Origin: Deltaproteobacteria bacterium
Lineage (GTDB): Bacteria; Desulfobacterota; GWC2-55-46
Assembly (NCBI GenBank): GCA_016219015.1
Contig: JACRCL010000029.1
Location: 45,721 to 109,720, forward strand
Length of the DNA: 64,000 nt
Reading direction: 5' to 3'
Positions 17,235 to 24,605 of the stretch are shown here, one piece after another. Position 1 is the stretch's first letter, and each line of letters opens with the position of its first letter. Made by a program: the position numbers and the translations under genes. The notes beneath the pieces were generated by a model. That model did not search any database. It was not told where the DNA came from and worked only from the letters and a program-made list of their open reading frames with translations.

Positions 17235-17738
17235 TTATTTGGAGTGCCGGTCGGCTACTTTGCTTGCGCCGAAGGAGTCGGGTTTTGTGACGGCCGCGTA
17301 GCCGGAGCCGTTGACCATGCCAACGACCTCTTTTACTATTTCCCTCGTGTCGCCGTTGGTCCCGACGTCGAGGTGTATCTCAACGGGCAGTTTTTTGAAC
17401 CCGTTCTCGTTCAGGCGGGCCCTTACAAGGGAGGCGAGCTCTATGGACAGGGACGTCTCGTAGAATATCCTCTGCCGCATGTTCTCTATCTTTCTTCGGT
17501 GCATCTTCTTGTAGAAGTACCTGCCGCCGTGGCCGACCTTGTGGATGATGACCGCGCTCACGAAGAGCGTGTCTGTATTGAGGAAGGAGTCCGTCCCGAT
17601 GATGAGGTTGTATTTCTGGCCGCCGTTCTCGTGCATGTACTCTATCATGCGGGCGAACATCTCGTCGAAGGACATGCGGCCGAAGCTGGGGCTTGTGAAC
17701 TCATCCGAGAAGGTATGTTGTTCTGCGGAAGATTGCAT
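17235..17738 (-). CDS. YkuK family RNase H-like protein (DUF458)
   Basis: 167 residues. The family core is present: NLIIGTDSFLNTDTLFVSAVIIHKVGHGGRYFYKK, then ELASLVRARLNENGF and VEIHLDVGTNGDTREIVKEVVGMVNGSGY. The acidic residues in IGTDS and HLDVG sit where an RNase H-like active site would be. Biochemical role unknown; in Firmicutes it is a small conserved sporulation-era protein. ATG 17738 is chosen because a promoter -10 ends eight bases upstream (leaderless geometry); an in-frame ATG at 17795 precedes that promoter. Confidence 0.8.
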   Translation of the reverse strand: MQSSAEQHTFSDEFTSPSFGRMSFDEMFARMIEYMHENGGQKYNLIIGTDSFLNTDTLFVSAVIIHKVGHGGRYFYKKMHRRKIENMRQRIFYETSLSIELASLVRARLNENGFKKLPVEIHLDVGTNGDTREIVKEVVGMVNGSGYAAVTKPDSFGASKVADRHSK

Positions 17739-17745
17739 CCCCAAA

Positions 17746-17774
17746 ATAGTAATACATTTCGCCTTAAAAAACAA
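17746..17774 (-). promoter_or_regulatory. Promoter of ykuK-like gene, leaderless geometry
   Basis: Minus strand TTGTTT (17774-17769), 17 bases, TACTAT (17751-17746), seven bases, then ATG at 17738. No separate Shine-Dalgarno. Confidence 0.5.
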
Positions 17775-17893
17775 GGCATTCGACAGTTCGGGCATAAATC
17801 ACGGGGATTTCCTTAGGAAAACCGCGCATATTGTATCAGCAGGAATTTTGAATTTGAGGGTTTTAATGCCCTGCGGCTTTGCCGATTTATTTT

Positions 17894-17980
17894 AAAACTC
17901 CTCCCCCTTGATGGGGGAGGCGGGGTGGGGGTGAAGAGATATCATTCTCCGTCGCAGCAGATGAACTTTTTCACTGCCTG
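17894..17980. repeat. Repeat debris: CTCCCCCTTGATGGGGGAG hairpin and A-like remnant
   Basis: A C/G-rich hairpin at about 17898-17918 is followed by GCGGGGTGGGGG, and then by GCAGATGAACTTTTTCACTGCCTG, a decayed family A right end that touches the PagL-like stop. No gene in 17739-17980. Confidence 0.5.
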
Positions 17981-18409
17981 TCAGAACCTGTACAGCACCC
18001 CTATAAAGTTCCACCCCATGTTGTACTTGTTGTGTCCGTTGGAAAAGTGCGTGAACTGAAGCCTCAGGTGCTTGCCCGGGCTCCATGACGCGCCGAGGGA
18101 GTAGTTGAAGTGCGTGCCGTTCAGGTCGCTCCTCTCGAAGATGTAAGCGGCCCCGAGGTTGAGGTTGAGCCTCTTCTTGCCGATTATATACTCGGCCGTT
18201 ATCGCGCCGTCTGGCCCTTCCGAGCCGTTCCAGTACATGAAACTTGTGCCGATCCTGTATTCCCTGAAGTCATGGCGGAGGATAAAGGCGTAGGTGTCGG
18301 TGGAGTGGACGACGTCGTTACCGATGCCGACGGAAGTCTCTGCCCGCGCGCGGAGCGGCAGGGATAGCAGTAAAGAGACTATAAGGACGATGAAACCCCA
18401 ACGCGCCAT
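17981..18409 (-). CDS. PagL-like acyloxyacyl hydrolase (lipid A 3-O-deacylase family)
   Basis: 142 residues: signal peptide (MARWGFIVLIVSLLLSLPLRARA), then alternating beta strands ending in an aromatic residue (GVLYRF), the sign of an outer-membrane barrel. The catalytic His and Ser motif of PagL is visible as FTHFSNGHNK near the C-terminus. PagL trims the R-3-hydroxyacyl chain from lipid A. The ATG at 18409 has AAGAAGGA upstream. This points to a Gram-negative outer membrane with lipopolysaccharide. Confidence 0.75.
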   Translation of the reverse strand: MARWGFIVLIVSLLLSLPLRARAETSVGIGNDVVHSTDTYAFILRHDFREYRIGTSFMYWNGSEGPDGAITAEYIIGKKRLNLNLGAAYIFERSDLNGTHFNYSLGASWSPGKHLRLQFTHFSNGHNKYNMGWNFIGVLYRF

Positions 18410-18433
18410 TCCTTCTTTGCCCTCCGGGTCTTT

Positions 18434-18485
18434 ATGAACACACATAGCGAGCGCATTCCCCGCTGCTTGCAGCGGGGAGATTCAA
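18434..18485. repeat. Repeat family B, copy 2
   Basis: TGAACACACATAGCGAGCG, then CCCCGCTGCTTGCAGCGGGG hairpin and GATTCAA. Marks the boundary where AT-rich sequence begins. Confidence 0.75.
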
Positions 18486-18523
18486 CAAACAATAATTATA
18501 GAGGAAAAAAAGAAAAAATGAGG

Positions 18524-18544
18524 GGAGGGGGTGATGGAATTGAG
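18524..18544 (+). other. Possible att-like direct repeat of the ssrA 3' end
   Basis: GGAGGGGGTGATGGAATTGAG resembles, in the same orientation, the plus-strand image of the ssrA 3' end at about 20500-20519 (GGAGGCGGTGGGAATCGAA), with a two-base insertion and three substitutions. The pair brackets the AT-rich islet. Purine-rich chance similarity cannot be excluded; no integrase gene is present. Confidence 0.25.
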
Positions 18545-18612
18545 AGGTTTAGAGGCGTAAAGCAAATTCTATAAAGGGTTCTTTGATAGAGATCAGTTCA
18601 GCGCAAAAAAAA

Positions 18613-18637
18613 GGGCTCAGGTTGCAAACCTGAACCC
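18613..18637. repeat. Repeat family E palindrome, possible terminator
   Basis: GGGCTCAGGTTGCAAACCTGA plus CCCC, a 25-base palindrome 22 bases past the last islet gene. It may act as the operon terminator. Related copies are near 56108, 56199 and 61371. Confidence 0.6.
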
Positions 18638-18658
18638 CGCTAAGAGTATTTCAGGTAT

Positions 18659-19063
18659 TCATTTGGTGACTAAACGAGCCTTATTTGCAAGTGTCTTTCT
18701 TAAGGCAAGTATGTCTTCTCTGTCTGTAGGCCATTGTTCAATATTCACGTGCATAGGATGTGGTTTCCCATCTGGATTTAGAATTAATTTACATTCTGTA
18801 TAATCGCGAGCTTGAAGCTCTGCCCTTGCCAAGACATCTTTGCGATCTTCTCTCAACTCTGTAACAAATTTTTGAGCGATATTCCATATCTCCGGATTAT
18901 CCAGCCCTTTCGTCCGATAAGTGGAAAAACAACCACGCCGTGAAGGCCTAAAGGCAGAATGATGAACCCGATTTGTGGCCTTATTAAATTCATCTTCGTC
19001 TATCAAAAATCTGGAAATAGGTTCAGTATTATCAATTGGGTCAATTAGAAGAGATTCAGGCAT
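18659..19063 (-). CDS. Uncharacterised protein, third gene of ssrA-linked islet
   Basis: 134 residues, AT-rich compared with flanking genes. Landmarks are PISRFLIDEDEFNKATNRVHHSAF, CFSTYRTKGLDNPEIWNIAQKF and MHVNIEQWPTD. They fit a widespread but unnamed family of small proteins with an R[FY]-x-(6-9)-[FW] start, an S-x-[FY]R-x2-GL-x3-EIW centre and a H-x-NI-x2-WP end. I know no function. Starts ATG one base after the preceding stop (TAAAATG), so it is translationally coupled. Not a recognisable toxin or nuclease. Confidence 0.7.
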   Translation of the reverse strand: MPESLLIDPIDNTEPISRFLIDEDEFNKATNRVHHSAFRPSRRGCFSTYRTKGLDNPEIWNIAQKFVTELREDRKDVLARAELQARDYTECKLILNPDGKPHPMHVNIEQWPTDREDILALRKTLANKARLVTK

Positions 19064-19064
19064 T

Positions 19065-19547
19065 TTACTTTCTAAAATATGTCAGTAGAATATTTTTGAT
19101 CGAGATAGGCAATTCCCCATAAATCCTTTCTGTGCCACGGCGACTTGAATCACCAAATATACCCGCATAGACTGCATGCTCTCCTGAAACAATAACGGCA
19201 AATGTCATATCCTCACCCAGATCCCAGTCAAAAGCCAAATCCCCCGTGATTTCGGCTGTTATAAAAGGTTCTTTAATGCCTTCGGGTAAAATGTCGATAA
19301 AATGCTTTGCTGCTTCAACAGCATATTCAGACACAGGAAAAGCGCCTTCGCTATCCCACCCTTCGGAAGAATATTTTTCAGCCAAAGCATATAGCCTATC
19401 TTTAAGCCTGTGTCGCCAACCAAAGAGTATTGAATCCGTATCAAAGTATACATTGCGGAGAAACTCCTCGGTCTCTTTTGCAGCAGGACACACGGCCACT
19501 GGTCTGTCAGAAACAAGCGCAGCATGAAGAGCCTCAAGATCAATCAT
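19065..19547 (-). CDS. Uncharacterised protein, second gene of ssrA-linked islet
   Basis: 160 residues, AT-rich. It has a helical N-terminus with KDRLYALAEKYSSEGWDSEGAFPVSEYAVEAAKHFIDILP. A beta-rich half follows (PFITAEITGDLAFDWDLGEDMTFAVIV ... HAVYAGIFGDSSRRGTERIYG). The GWDSEGA-x-PVS pattern followed by a predicted sheet recurs in unnamed bacterial proteins found beside TIGR04255-like genes, as far as I recall. The start overlaps the upstream gene by four bases (ATGA). No catalytic signature is evident. Confidence 0.7.
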   Translation of the reverse strand: MIDLEALHAALVSDRPVAVCPAAKETEEFLRNVYFDTDSILFGWRHRLKDRLYALAEKYSSEGWDSEGAFPVSEYAVEAAKHFIDILPEGIKEPFITAEITGDLAFDWDLGEDMTFAVIVSGEHAVYAGIFGDSSRRGTERIYGELPISIKNILLTYFRK

Positions 19548-20281
19548 CCTATAAGCTCCTTGGTTTTAGAGGTAATGCTTTTTTCGAAAATGTCATTTTT
19601 TATATAATGAAGGCGTTCAAATACATTCTTAAGTTGATCTTCATCATCGGCGTTAAAGGGGATTTCTGTGAATACGTCTATATCCAATAGTATCGAGGCG
19701 ACATTAGGTACTGTAGGCATTTGCAAGGCCAAGGTTACAATAGCAAAAAAATTCTCTTCATATTTAACTTTCAAACGAGAAAGAAATTCTGCCACATTTT
19801 GAGGAAGACCAGAAGGAGGTTGAGGTGGATTATTAAAATAATCTTCGAGTTCGAAGCGAACTTCAGGAATATTAATAATATTAATAAATCTGACTGCGAC
19901 CCGTTTGATAAAACGAGGATTGAATTCTTTTTTATAAATATTCCAAAGTCTCATCGCCTCAGGAAAACAAATTTCCCAATCACTGTAAGGCTTTAAGCGG
20001 CTGAATCCGAACCCATCAAGGCCGATTCTACAGACCTGCTTACGGTCTGCATCCCAAAAACGAAAACCAATCACTCCTATATCTTTTGCCTGAGACTTTG
20101 CAAGTTCTCCTTCCTTGATTTCACCGATCAATTCGAATGTTTTTTGAGCTTCTTTTATAGGATAGAAATCTGAAACTTTTGTGTACAAGGACTCTAATTC
20201 TTTGCCTTCCATGGCAAGGGCAGGGTCTATTCTGATATCAAAAACAGCCTCCTCAATAGGTGCTTTAGAGTATTTTTTCAT
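19544..20281 (-). CDS. TIGR04255-family protein, first gene of ssrA-linked islet
   Basis: 245 residues. The N-terminus KKYSKAPIEEAVFDIRIDPAL matches the sporadically distributed TIGR04255 family (APIxEAIxDI opening). The middle has IGFRFWDADRKQVCRIGLDGFGFSRLKPYSDWE, and FIKRVAVRFINIINIPE is the conserved R-x-[GA]VR[FY]-x-N-x-I block. The C-terminus has the usual ILLDIDVFTE-x-PFNADDEDQLKNVFERLHYIKNDIFEKSIT pattern (only parts quoted). Function unknown. First gene of a tight three-gene operon with promoter 20289-20317. Low GC and the position next to ssrA argue for horizontal gain. Confidence 0.8.
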   Translation of the reverse strand: MKKYSKAPIEEAVFDIRIDPALAMEGKELESLYTKVSDFYPIKEAQKTFELIGEIKEGELAKSQAKDIGVIGFRFWDADRKQVCRIGLDGFGFSRLKPYSDWEICFPEAMRLWNIYKKEFNPRFIKRVAVRFINIINIPEVRFELEDYFNNPPQPPSGLPQNVAEFLSRLKVKYEENFFAIVTLALQMPTVPNVASILLDIDVFTEIPFNADDEDQLKNVFERLHYIKNDIFEKSITSKTKELIG

Positions 20282-20288
20282 GGTTGTG

Positions 20289-20317
20289 ATTATAGTTATC
20301 TCTTCCTAAAAACACAA
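20289..20317 (-). promoter_or_regulatory. Promoter of the islet operon, leaderless geometry
   Basis: Minus strand TTGTGT (20317-20312), 17 bases, perfect TATAAT (20294-20289), seven bases (CACAACC), then ATG at 20281. An AGGAAGAG lies inside the spacer, too far upstream to be a ribosome-binding site. Confidence 0.6.
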
Positions 20318-20442
20318 GGTTTTTTAGAAGATTTATATTTTTATTAAAAAATGTTAGATGTTAACGGGAGTCCTTTTCTCTCAGCCCTAAACCATTAAAA
20401 CCAAAATCCCATAAAATGATTGTCGGTGACGCTTTGGTGCCG

Positions 20443-20484
20443 CAAAAAACAAGGGATTAGTTTTATCTAACCCCTTGTTTTTAC
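20443..20484 (-). terminator. Terminator of ssrA
   Basis: Stem of about 14 bp (20447-20460 with 20467-20480; one mismatch) around a TTTTAT loop, with T-rich sequence following on the minus strand. Located 12 bases past the mature tmRNA 3' end. Confidence 0.8.
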
Positions 20485-20495
20485 TACATATAAAC

Positions 20496-20847
20496 TGGTG
20501 GAGGCGGTGGGAATCGAACCCACGTCCGGAAACGCTTATCCGGGGCGTCTACATGCTTAGCCCGTAATTATTCTCGTCCCCCGAACCCTTACAGGCAGAA
20601 GTTTTCAGAGGACAAGTCCGGTTGTGTCTCGCCTTCAGGTCCTTCGGACCGAGCCCCAAAGGCCATCCTGCTGATTGTCGTCCGATAAGCCCCGCAGGAG
20701 TGGGCCTATAAGACGCTAGCTGAGTTTAGGCAGCTAGAGCGTAGTTATAGTCGTTGCCAACTATGATTGTCTACCTGTTTAACGAGGCAGTAGACCTCGG
20801 CATGCTTCCCTCGGCATCAGTTCGTCCCGTCGAAGCCGGTCGCCCCC
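20496..20847 (-). ncRNA. ssrA: Transfer-messenger RNA (tmRNA)
   Basis: 352 bases. The acceptor stem forms between 5' GGGGGCG (20847-20841) and 3' CGCCUCC with encoded ACCA. The tRNA-like T arm reads GTGGGTTCGATTCCCAC on the minus strand, and the D-loop side has CGACCGGCUUCGACGGG. The tag reading frame lies at 20758-20726: GGC AAC GAC TAT AAC TAC GCT CTA GCT GCC TAA, encoding GNDYNYALAA and a stop. tmRNA rescues stalled ribosomes with SmpB, encoded just upstream. Its 3' end is a classic island integration site. Confidence 0.97.
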
Positions 20848-20912
20848 ATTCATGAAGACTGAGTGCTATGTCAAAGAGCACGTACAAGGAAACTCTGATC
20901 AATTCCTTCGTT

Positions 20913-20997
20913 CGTCATTGCGAGAGAAGCGAAGCAATCCCGTATTTCGGTAAATTAGCACAAGATTGCTTCGTCTCGTTTCACTCCTCGCAATGAC
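20913..20997. repeat. Repeat family C, CATTGCGAG variant
   Basis: CGTCATTGCGAGAGAAGCGAAG ... CACTCCTCGCAATGACAG form a long inverted repeat; the outer left flank AACTCTGATCAATT recurs at 54271. Lies between ssrA and smpB. No gene in 20848-21068. Confidence 0.7.
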
Positions 20998-21068
20998 AGA
21001 GTAAATCAGGCTTCCACAAATTATATTTTACCACAAAGGCCCGGTTTTGGGAATACCTTAAAAAACCC

Positions 21069-21524
21069 CTATTTTTTGCCCCTGAAGGCCTTGGCCATCT
21101 CCCTCTGGACGTCCTTTTTCTTCAAGGTCTCGCGCTTGTCGTATAAGGACTTGCCCTTGGCAAGCGCCACCTCGACCTTGGCCTTGCCTTTCTTGAAGTA
21201 TATCTTCGTGGGTATCAGGGTAAAGCCCTTCGTGCGGGTCGTGCCTATGAGCTTTAATATCTCTTTTTTGTGGAGGAGGAGCTTGCGGGTCCTGTTCGGG
21301 TCAATTTGCTTGAAGCTGTCGGCCTGCGTGTAGGGGCTGATGTGGGTGTTGATGAGGAATATCTCCTCGCCCTTTATCCGAGCGTAGCTGTCCTTGAGGT
21401 TGGCCTTCCCGAGCCGCAGGGATTTGACCTCAGTGCCCATTAGCATGATCCCGGCCTCAAAGGTCTCCTCGATGAAATAGTCGTGGTAGGCCTTCTTGTT
21501 CTGGCAGACCACTTCGATCTCCAA
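21069..21524 (-). CDS. smpB: SsrA-binding protein SmpB
   Basis: 151 residues. It binds the tmRNA tRNA-like domain and delivers it to stalled ribosomes. Family marks are [37 protein letters not shown], and the basic C-terminal tail [20 protein letters not shown]. Begins with TTG at 21524 behind GGGTGG, two bases from the rseC-like stop. It is directly upstream of ssrA, the typical arrangement. Confidence 0.96.
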   Translation of the reverse strand: MEIEVVCQNKKAYHDYFIEETFEAGIMLMGTEVKSLRLGKANLKDSYARIKGEEIFLINTHISPYTQADSFKQIDPNRTRKLLLHKKEILKLIGTTRTKGFTLIPTKIYFKKGKAKVEVALAKGKSLYDKRETLKKKDVQREMAKAFRGKK

Positions 21525-21525
21525 G

Positions 21526-21957
21526 CTATTCCACCCTCAGGACGTGGGGCCTAAAGGACTTGTCCTTTTCTATGAAGGAGCTGTAGACCTTGAGGCCTAT
21601 GAAGGCGAGCGCGAGGAATATAACGCCCAGCACGCCCGAGACGAGGTCGGGGTTTTGCGCGGGGAAGATGTTTTTCGCAACCGTCTGGCCGAGCACCACG
21701 CCTGCTATGAAGCAGAGGATGGGCACGAGGTAGAGGAGGAGGCCCGCCTTGAGTATCGACGCCGTGCCTATGGTAAAGACGACGCGGTCCCCGACCTTCG
21801 CGCCCACGGCGTTCTCGGCCTCTATGAGCATCTCGCTGTCGGCGGAGCCGGAGGCGCAGGTCTTCTTCGAGGCGCAGCTGTCGCACGACGTTGACCTCTG
21901 GGCCTTTATGAGTACCGTCCTTTTCTTGTCCTGTACGACTATCCCGTGTTCTTCCAT
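21526..21957 (-). CDS. RseC/MucC family inner membrane protein
   Basis: 143 residues. N-terminal cytoplasmic part with the cysteine cluster [10 protein letters not shown] (CX2CX5C), then [14 protein letters not shown], two transmembrane helices ([21 protein letters not shown] and [16 protein letters not shown]), and a short tail. RseC proteins modulate sigma-E or the SoxR-reducing Rsx complex; here no sigE or rnf genes are adjacent. First gene of an operon with smpB and probably ssrA, from the promoter at 21964-21992. Confidence 0.85.
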   Translation of the reverse strand: MEEHGIVVQDKKRTVLIKAQRSTSCDSCASKKTCASGSADSEMLIEAENAVGAKVGDRVVFTIGTASILKAGLLLYLVPILCFIAGVVLGQTVAKNIFPAQNPDLVSGVLGVIFLALAFIGLKVYSSFIEKDKSFRPHVLRVE

Positions 21958-21963
21958 AATAAA

Positions 21964-21992
21964 ATCGTATCAAATAAGGCCGCCTTTTTCAA
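21964..21992 (-). promoter_or_regulatory. Promoter of rseC-smpB, leaderless geometry
   Basis: Minus strand TTGAAA (21992-21987), 17 bases, TACGAT (21969-21964), six bases, ATG at 21957. No Shine-Dalgarno precedes the ATG. Confidence 0.55.
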
Positions 21993-21999
21993 GGAAGGG

Positions 22000-22051
22000 T
22001 TGAACACGCATAGCGAGCGCATTCCCCGCAGCTTGCTGCGGGGAGATTCAA
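22000..22051. repeat. Repeat family B, copy 3
   Basis: TTGAACACGCATAGCGAGCG, then the CCCCGCAGCTTGCTGCGGGG hairpin and GATTCAA. The remaining part of the 312-base gap (22052-22235) holds only small hairpins (for example 22127-22147, 22205-22238) and no gene. Confidence 0.75.
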
Positions 22052-22239
22052 AGGCAGGGCGTTGTCCGCGTCTCCGTAGACCCGCTGGCCCGTCTTTTTC
22101 GCCCGCCCTGTGAGAGGTATGTAAGAAAAGGCCCCTGAAAAGGGCCTGAAAGAGGCGCGGCGAGAGCAAAGGTCTCCGCCTCGCCACCGGCTTTAAAAAA
22201 TAAAATCCCCCTTACCCTTTTTCAAGGGAAGAGGGATGG

Positions 22240-22269
22240 ATGAAGCAGATTGCGTTTTTCAGCAGCCTG
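22240..22269. repeat. Repeat family A, right-end fragment abutting the MCP stop
   Basis: GAAGCAGATTGCGTTTTTCAGCAGCCTG. On the minus strand the MCP stop TAA (22272-22270) is followed at once by CAGGCTGCTGAAAAA. Confidence 0.7.
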
Positions 22270-24429
22270 TTAGCCGGCCTTTGCGAACTTTTTAAGGCGT
22301 ACCACCTTGCCTTCCCCTTCGGCCTTGGCTTCTTCCTTTATATGGACGACCTTCGCCTCCTGAGCGGTCTTGAACACCTCGACCGTGGATTTGAGGTTCG
22401 TGGCGAGCTCGGCGATCTCCTGGCTGGCCCTGGCTATCTGCTGGGCGCTCGAGGAGGTCTCCCTTATGACGTCGGCCACGGACTCTATGTCCCCGCTTAT
22501 CTGCTCGGTGGCGGCGGACTGCTGCTCGGTGGCGGTCGTTATCTGGTGGACCATGGAGGTGACCACGTCGACCTTCGCCACTATCTCCTTGAGCGAATTG
22601 CCCGCGTCCTTCGCCAGTTTTACGCCCTCCTCGACCGCGTGCACCTCGCACTCCATGGAGTCTATGGCCTTGCCGGTCTCGTCCTGCATGGCCTTTATCA
22701 TGTCGCCTATTTCCCTTGTGGCCTTCATGGTCTTCTCCGCGAGCTTCCTTACCTCGTCGGCCACGACCGCGAAGCCCCGGCCCTGCTCGCCCGCTCTGGC
22801 CGCCTCTATCGCGGCGTTGAGGGCCAAGAGGTTGGTCTGGTCGGCTATGTCGTCTATGACGTTCACGATGTTGCCTATCTCCTGCGAGCGGCTCCCGAGG
22901 GTGGCGATTATCCGGCTCGATTCCTTCGCGCTTTTCGCGATCCCGTCCATGGAGTCGATCGTAAGCGATACTATCTCGCCGCCCTTGACCGCCACGCTGC
23001 TCGCTTCTTTTGCCGCGTCAGCCGCGCCCGAGACGTTCTTGGCCACCTCTATGATGGTCGCGCTCATCTCGGTCGATGCGGTGGAGACCTGCGAGGCCTT
23101 CGCGCTCTGGGACTGCGTCCCCCCGGCTATCTGGACGGCCGAGGCCGAAAGCTCCTCGGACGACGAGGCGAGGTGCTCTATCGACGTGTGGATGTCCTTT
23201 ATTATGCCGTGGAACTTCTCTATCATCCTGTTGAAGGCCGTGGCCATCTGGCCGTTCTCGTCCTCGGAATTGACGTCGATCTTGACCGTCAGGTCGTTTG
23301 TGGACTCTATGCCCGTCATGGCGTTGTTGATGTAGATCATCGGCGAGATGACCTTGCCCTTTATGACCCAGAGGCTCGCCGCCCCCAGGCAGAGTATCAC
23401 CGCGAGGGTTATTATCGAGAACGCCATCGCCCTTTTAGAGGCGCCGATCTCGGGCGTTACCTTGCCGTCCACCATCGTGCCCACTGCCGCCGAGACATCG
23501 AGTATCGAGTCTATGGCCTCGCTGCTGCTCGCGACCCACTCCTTCCCGGTGATGGGGTATTTGCCCGTAGACGCCGCGCCGTAAACGGATTCACGCACCC
23601 CGTTGAACCTGCCGAGGAAGACCTCTTCCATCTTGGCGACGGTTTTAAGCACGGCCGCGTCAGTGCCCGTGGCGTCCTTGAGGCGCAGGATAGGCTTCAG
23701 GTTTATCTCGACAACGGCCCTGAAGGTATTGAGCTTCTCGGACGTCGCCGGGTCCAGAGGCTTCCTCGAGCTTACGAAGTTGCCGAGCGTGGCCCTTTCC
23801 CTCCCGGCGTACTCGCTTACCAGCCATACCGCCTGCTTGAGCTCAAGGTTCATCCTCAGCGCTTCCTGAAGGGTGTTCTTGCTCGCGTTCGACGCGAACG
23901 CCGCGAGCCGGAGCTCCGCGCCCGTGTCGATGACCGATGTTATGAACTTTATCCAGTCCTTTGCAGCATAGTTCTTCTCGCCTGAATGGCCCAATTCCCT
24001 GTCGACGGTCGTCCTCGTCGATTCGAGCTCGGACTTCAACTGCTCGACCCTGTCGAGAGATATCCTCAGGAGCGAGTTCGAGCTGTCCGCCGTCAAAAGG
24101 GCCCTTGAGAGGTCCTCCGCCGCCTTCAATTCCTGGTCCCCTTTTGCCCTTACGTCCTGCAGCTTCTGTGTTACGGAGGCGTCCGCCGCGGCGTCCGAGT
24201 TCAGGGCTATGACCGTTACGCCACGCTCCTTCGCCTCAAAGCCCGAGGCGGCAAGCACATGGTCCGCGAGCTCGTTTGAGAGGTCCATCCTCTTCGTTTC
24301 CTTGTTCTGCCTGTAGGTGTCTAATACATTGTTGACCGAGAGGACCGTAAGCAGGAGCACGAGGACGCTCACGGTGCCCATGAGAAAAGTTTTGATGCTG
24401 ATGCGGCGCAAAAAGCCAAGAAACCTCAT
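22270..24429 (-). CDS. Methyl-accepting chemotaxis protein
   Basis: 719 residues. One N-terminal transmembrane helix ([22 protein letters not shown]), a roughly 300-residue all-helical periplasmic sensor of unassigned type, a second helix ([22 protein letters not shown]), HAMP domain, then the MCP signalling coiled coil. The hairpin tip [28 protein letters not shown] is intact (residues approximately 540-570). The C-terminus ends RLKKFAKAG, without an obvious CheR-tethering pentapeptide. No che genes are in the window, so it is an orphan receptor. Shine-Dalgarno GGAGGGC precedes the ATG. Confidence 0.93.
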   Translation of the reverse strand: MRFLGFLRRISIKTFLMGTVSVLVLLLTVLSVNNVLDTYRQNKETKRMDLSNELADHVLAASGFEAKERGVTVIALNSDAAADASVTQKLQDVRAKGDQELKAAEDLSRALLTADSSNSLLRISLDRVEQLKSELESTRTTVDRELGHSGEKNYAAKDWIKFITSVIDTGAELRLAAFASNASKNTLQEALRMNLELKQAVWLVSEYAGRERATLGNFVSSRKPLDPATSEKLNTFRAVVEINLKPILRLKDATGTDAAVLKTVAKMEEVFLGRFNGVRESVYGAASTGKYPITGKEWVASSSEAIDSILDVSAAVGTMVDGKVTPEIGASKRAMAFSIITLAVILCLGAASLWVIKGKVISPMIYINNAMTGIESTNDLTVKIDVNSEDENGQMATAFNRMIEKFHGIIKDIHTSIEHLASSSEELSASAVQIAGGTQSQSAKASQVSTASTEMSATIIEVAKNVSGAADAAKEASSVAVKGGEIVSLTIDSMDGIAKSAKESSRIIATLGSRSQEIGNIVNVIDDIADQTNLLALNAAIEAARAGEQGRGFAVVADEVRKLAEKTMKATREIGDMIKAMQDETGKAIDSMECEVHAVEEGVKLAKDAGNSLKEIVAKVDVVTSMVHQITTATEQQSAATEQISGDIESVADVIRETSSSAQQIARASQEIAELATNLKSTVEVFKTAQEAKVVHIKEEAKAEGEGKVVRLKKFAKAG

Positions 24430-24567
24430 CGTCTGCCCTCCGTGATAAGATTGATAATATATGATTTGGATTTCTATTAATCATATCGGCTGAATTCAGA
24501 CCCTCTTTAGGGGAAAAGTAATAAAAAATTTAAAATAATTTAGAATATTTTTAAATTGAGAAAGATA

Positions 24568-24596
24568 TTGAAACAGGCGTACCCTGTTGCTACACT
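24568..24596 (+). promoter_or_regulatory. Promoter of rsmB, near-leaderless
   Basis: TTGAAA (24568-24573), 17 bases, TACACT (24591-24596), nine bases, ATG at 24606. The predicted transcript start leaves only a few bases before the ATG; the AAGGA at 24599-24603 would lie mostly outside the mRNA. Confidence 0.5.
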
Positions 24597-24605
24597 CGAA
24601 GGATA

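Noticed and set aside
18524..18544. Firm claim of an attL site
   Set aside because: Only partial, purine-rich similarity to the ssrA 3' end with a 2-base gap; kept as a low-confidence hint rather than a proven site.
20496..20570. Ordinary tRNA gene at the T-arm sequence
   Set aside because: The T arm belongs to tmRNA: the 5' acceptor strand is about 350 bases away, with a tag frame between.
22240..23985. 581-codon open frame on the plus strand
   Set aside because: Exact antisense shadow of the MCP gene, with Arg/Leu/His-rich composition.
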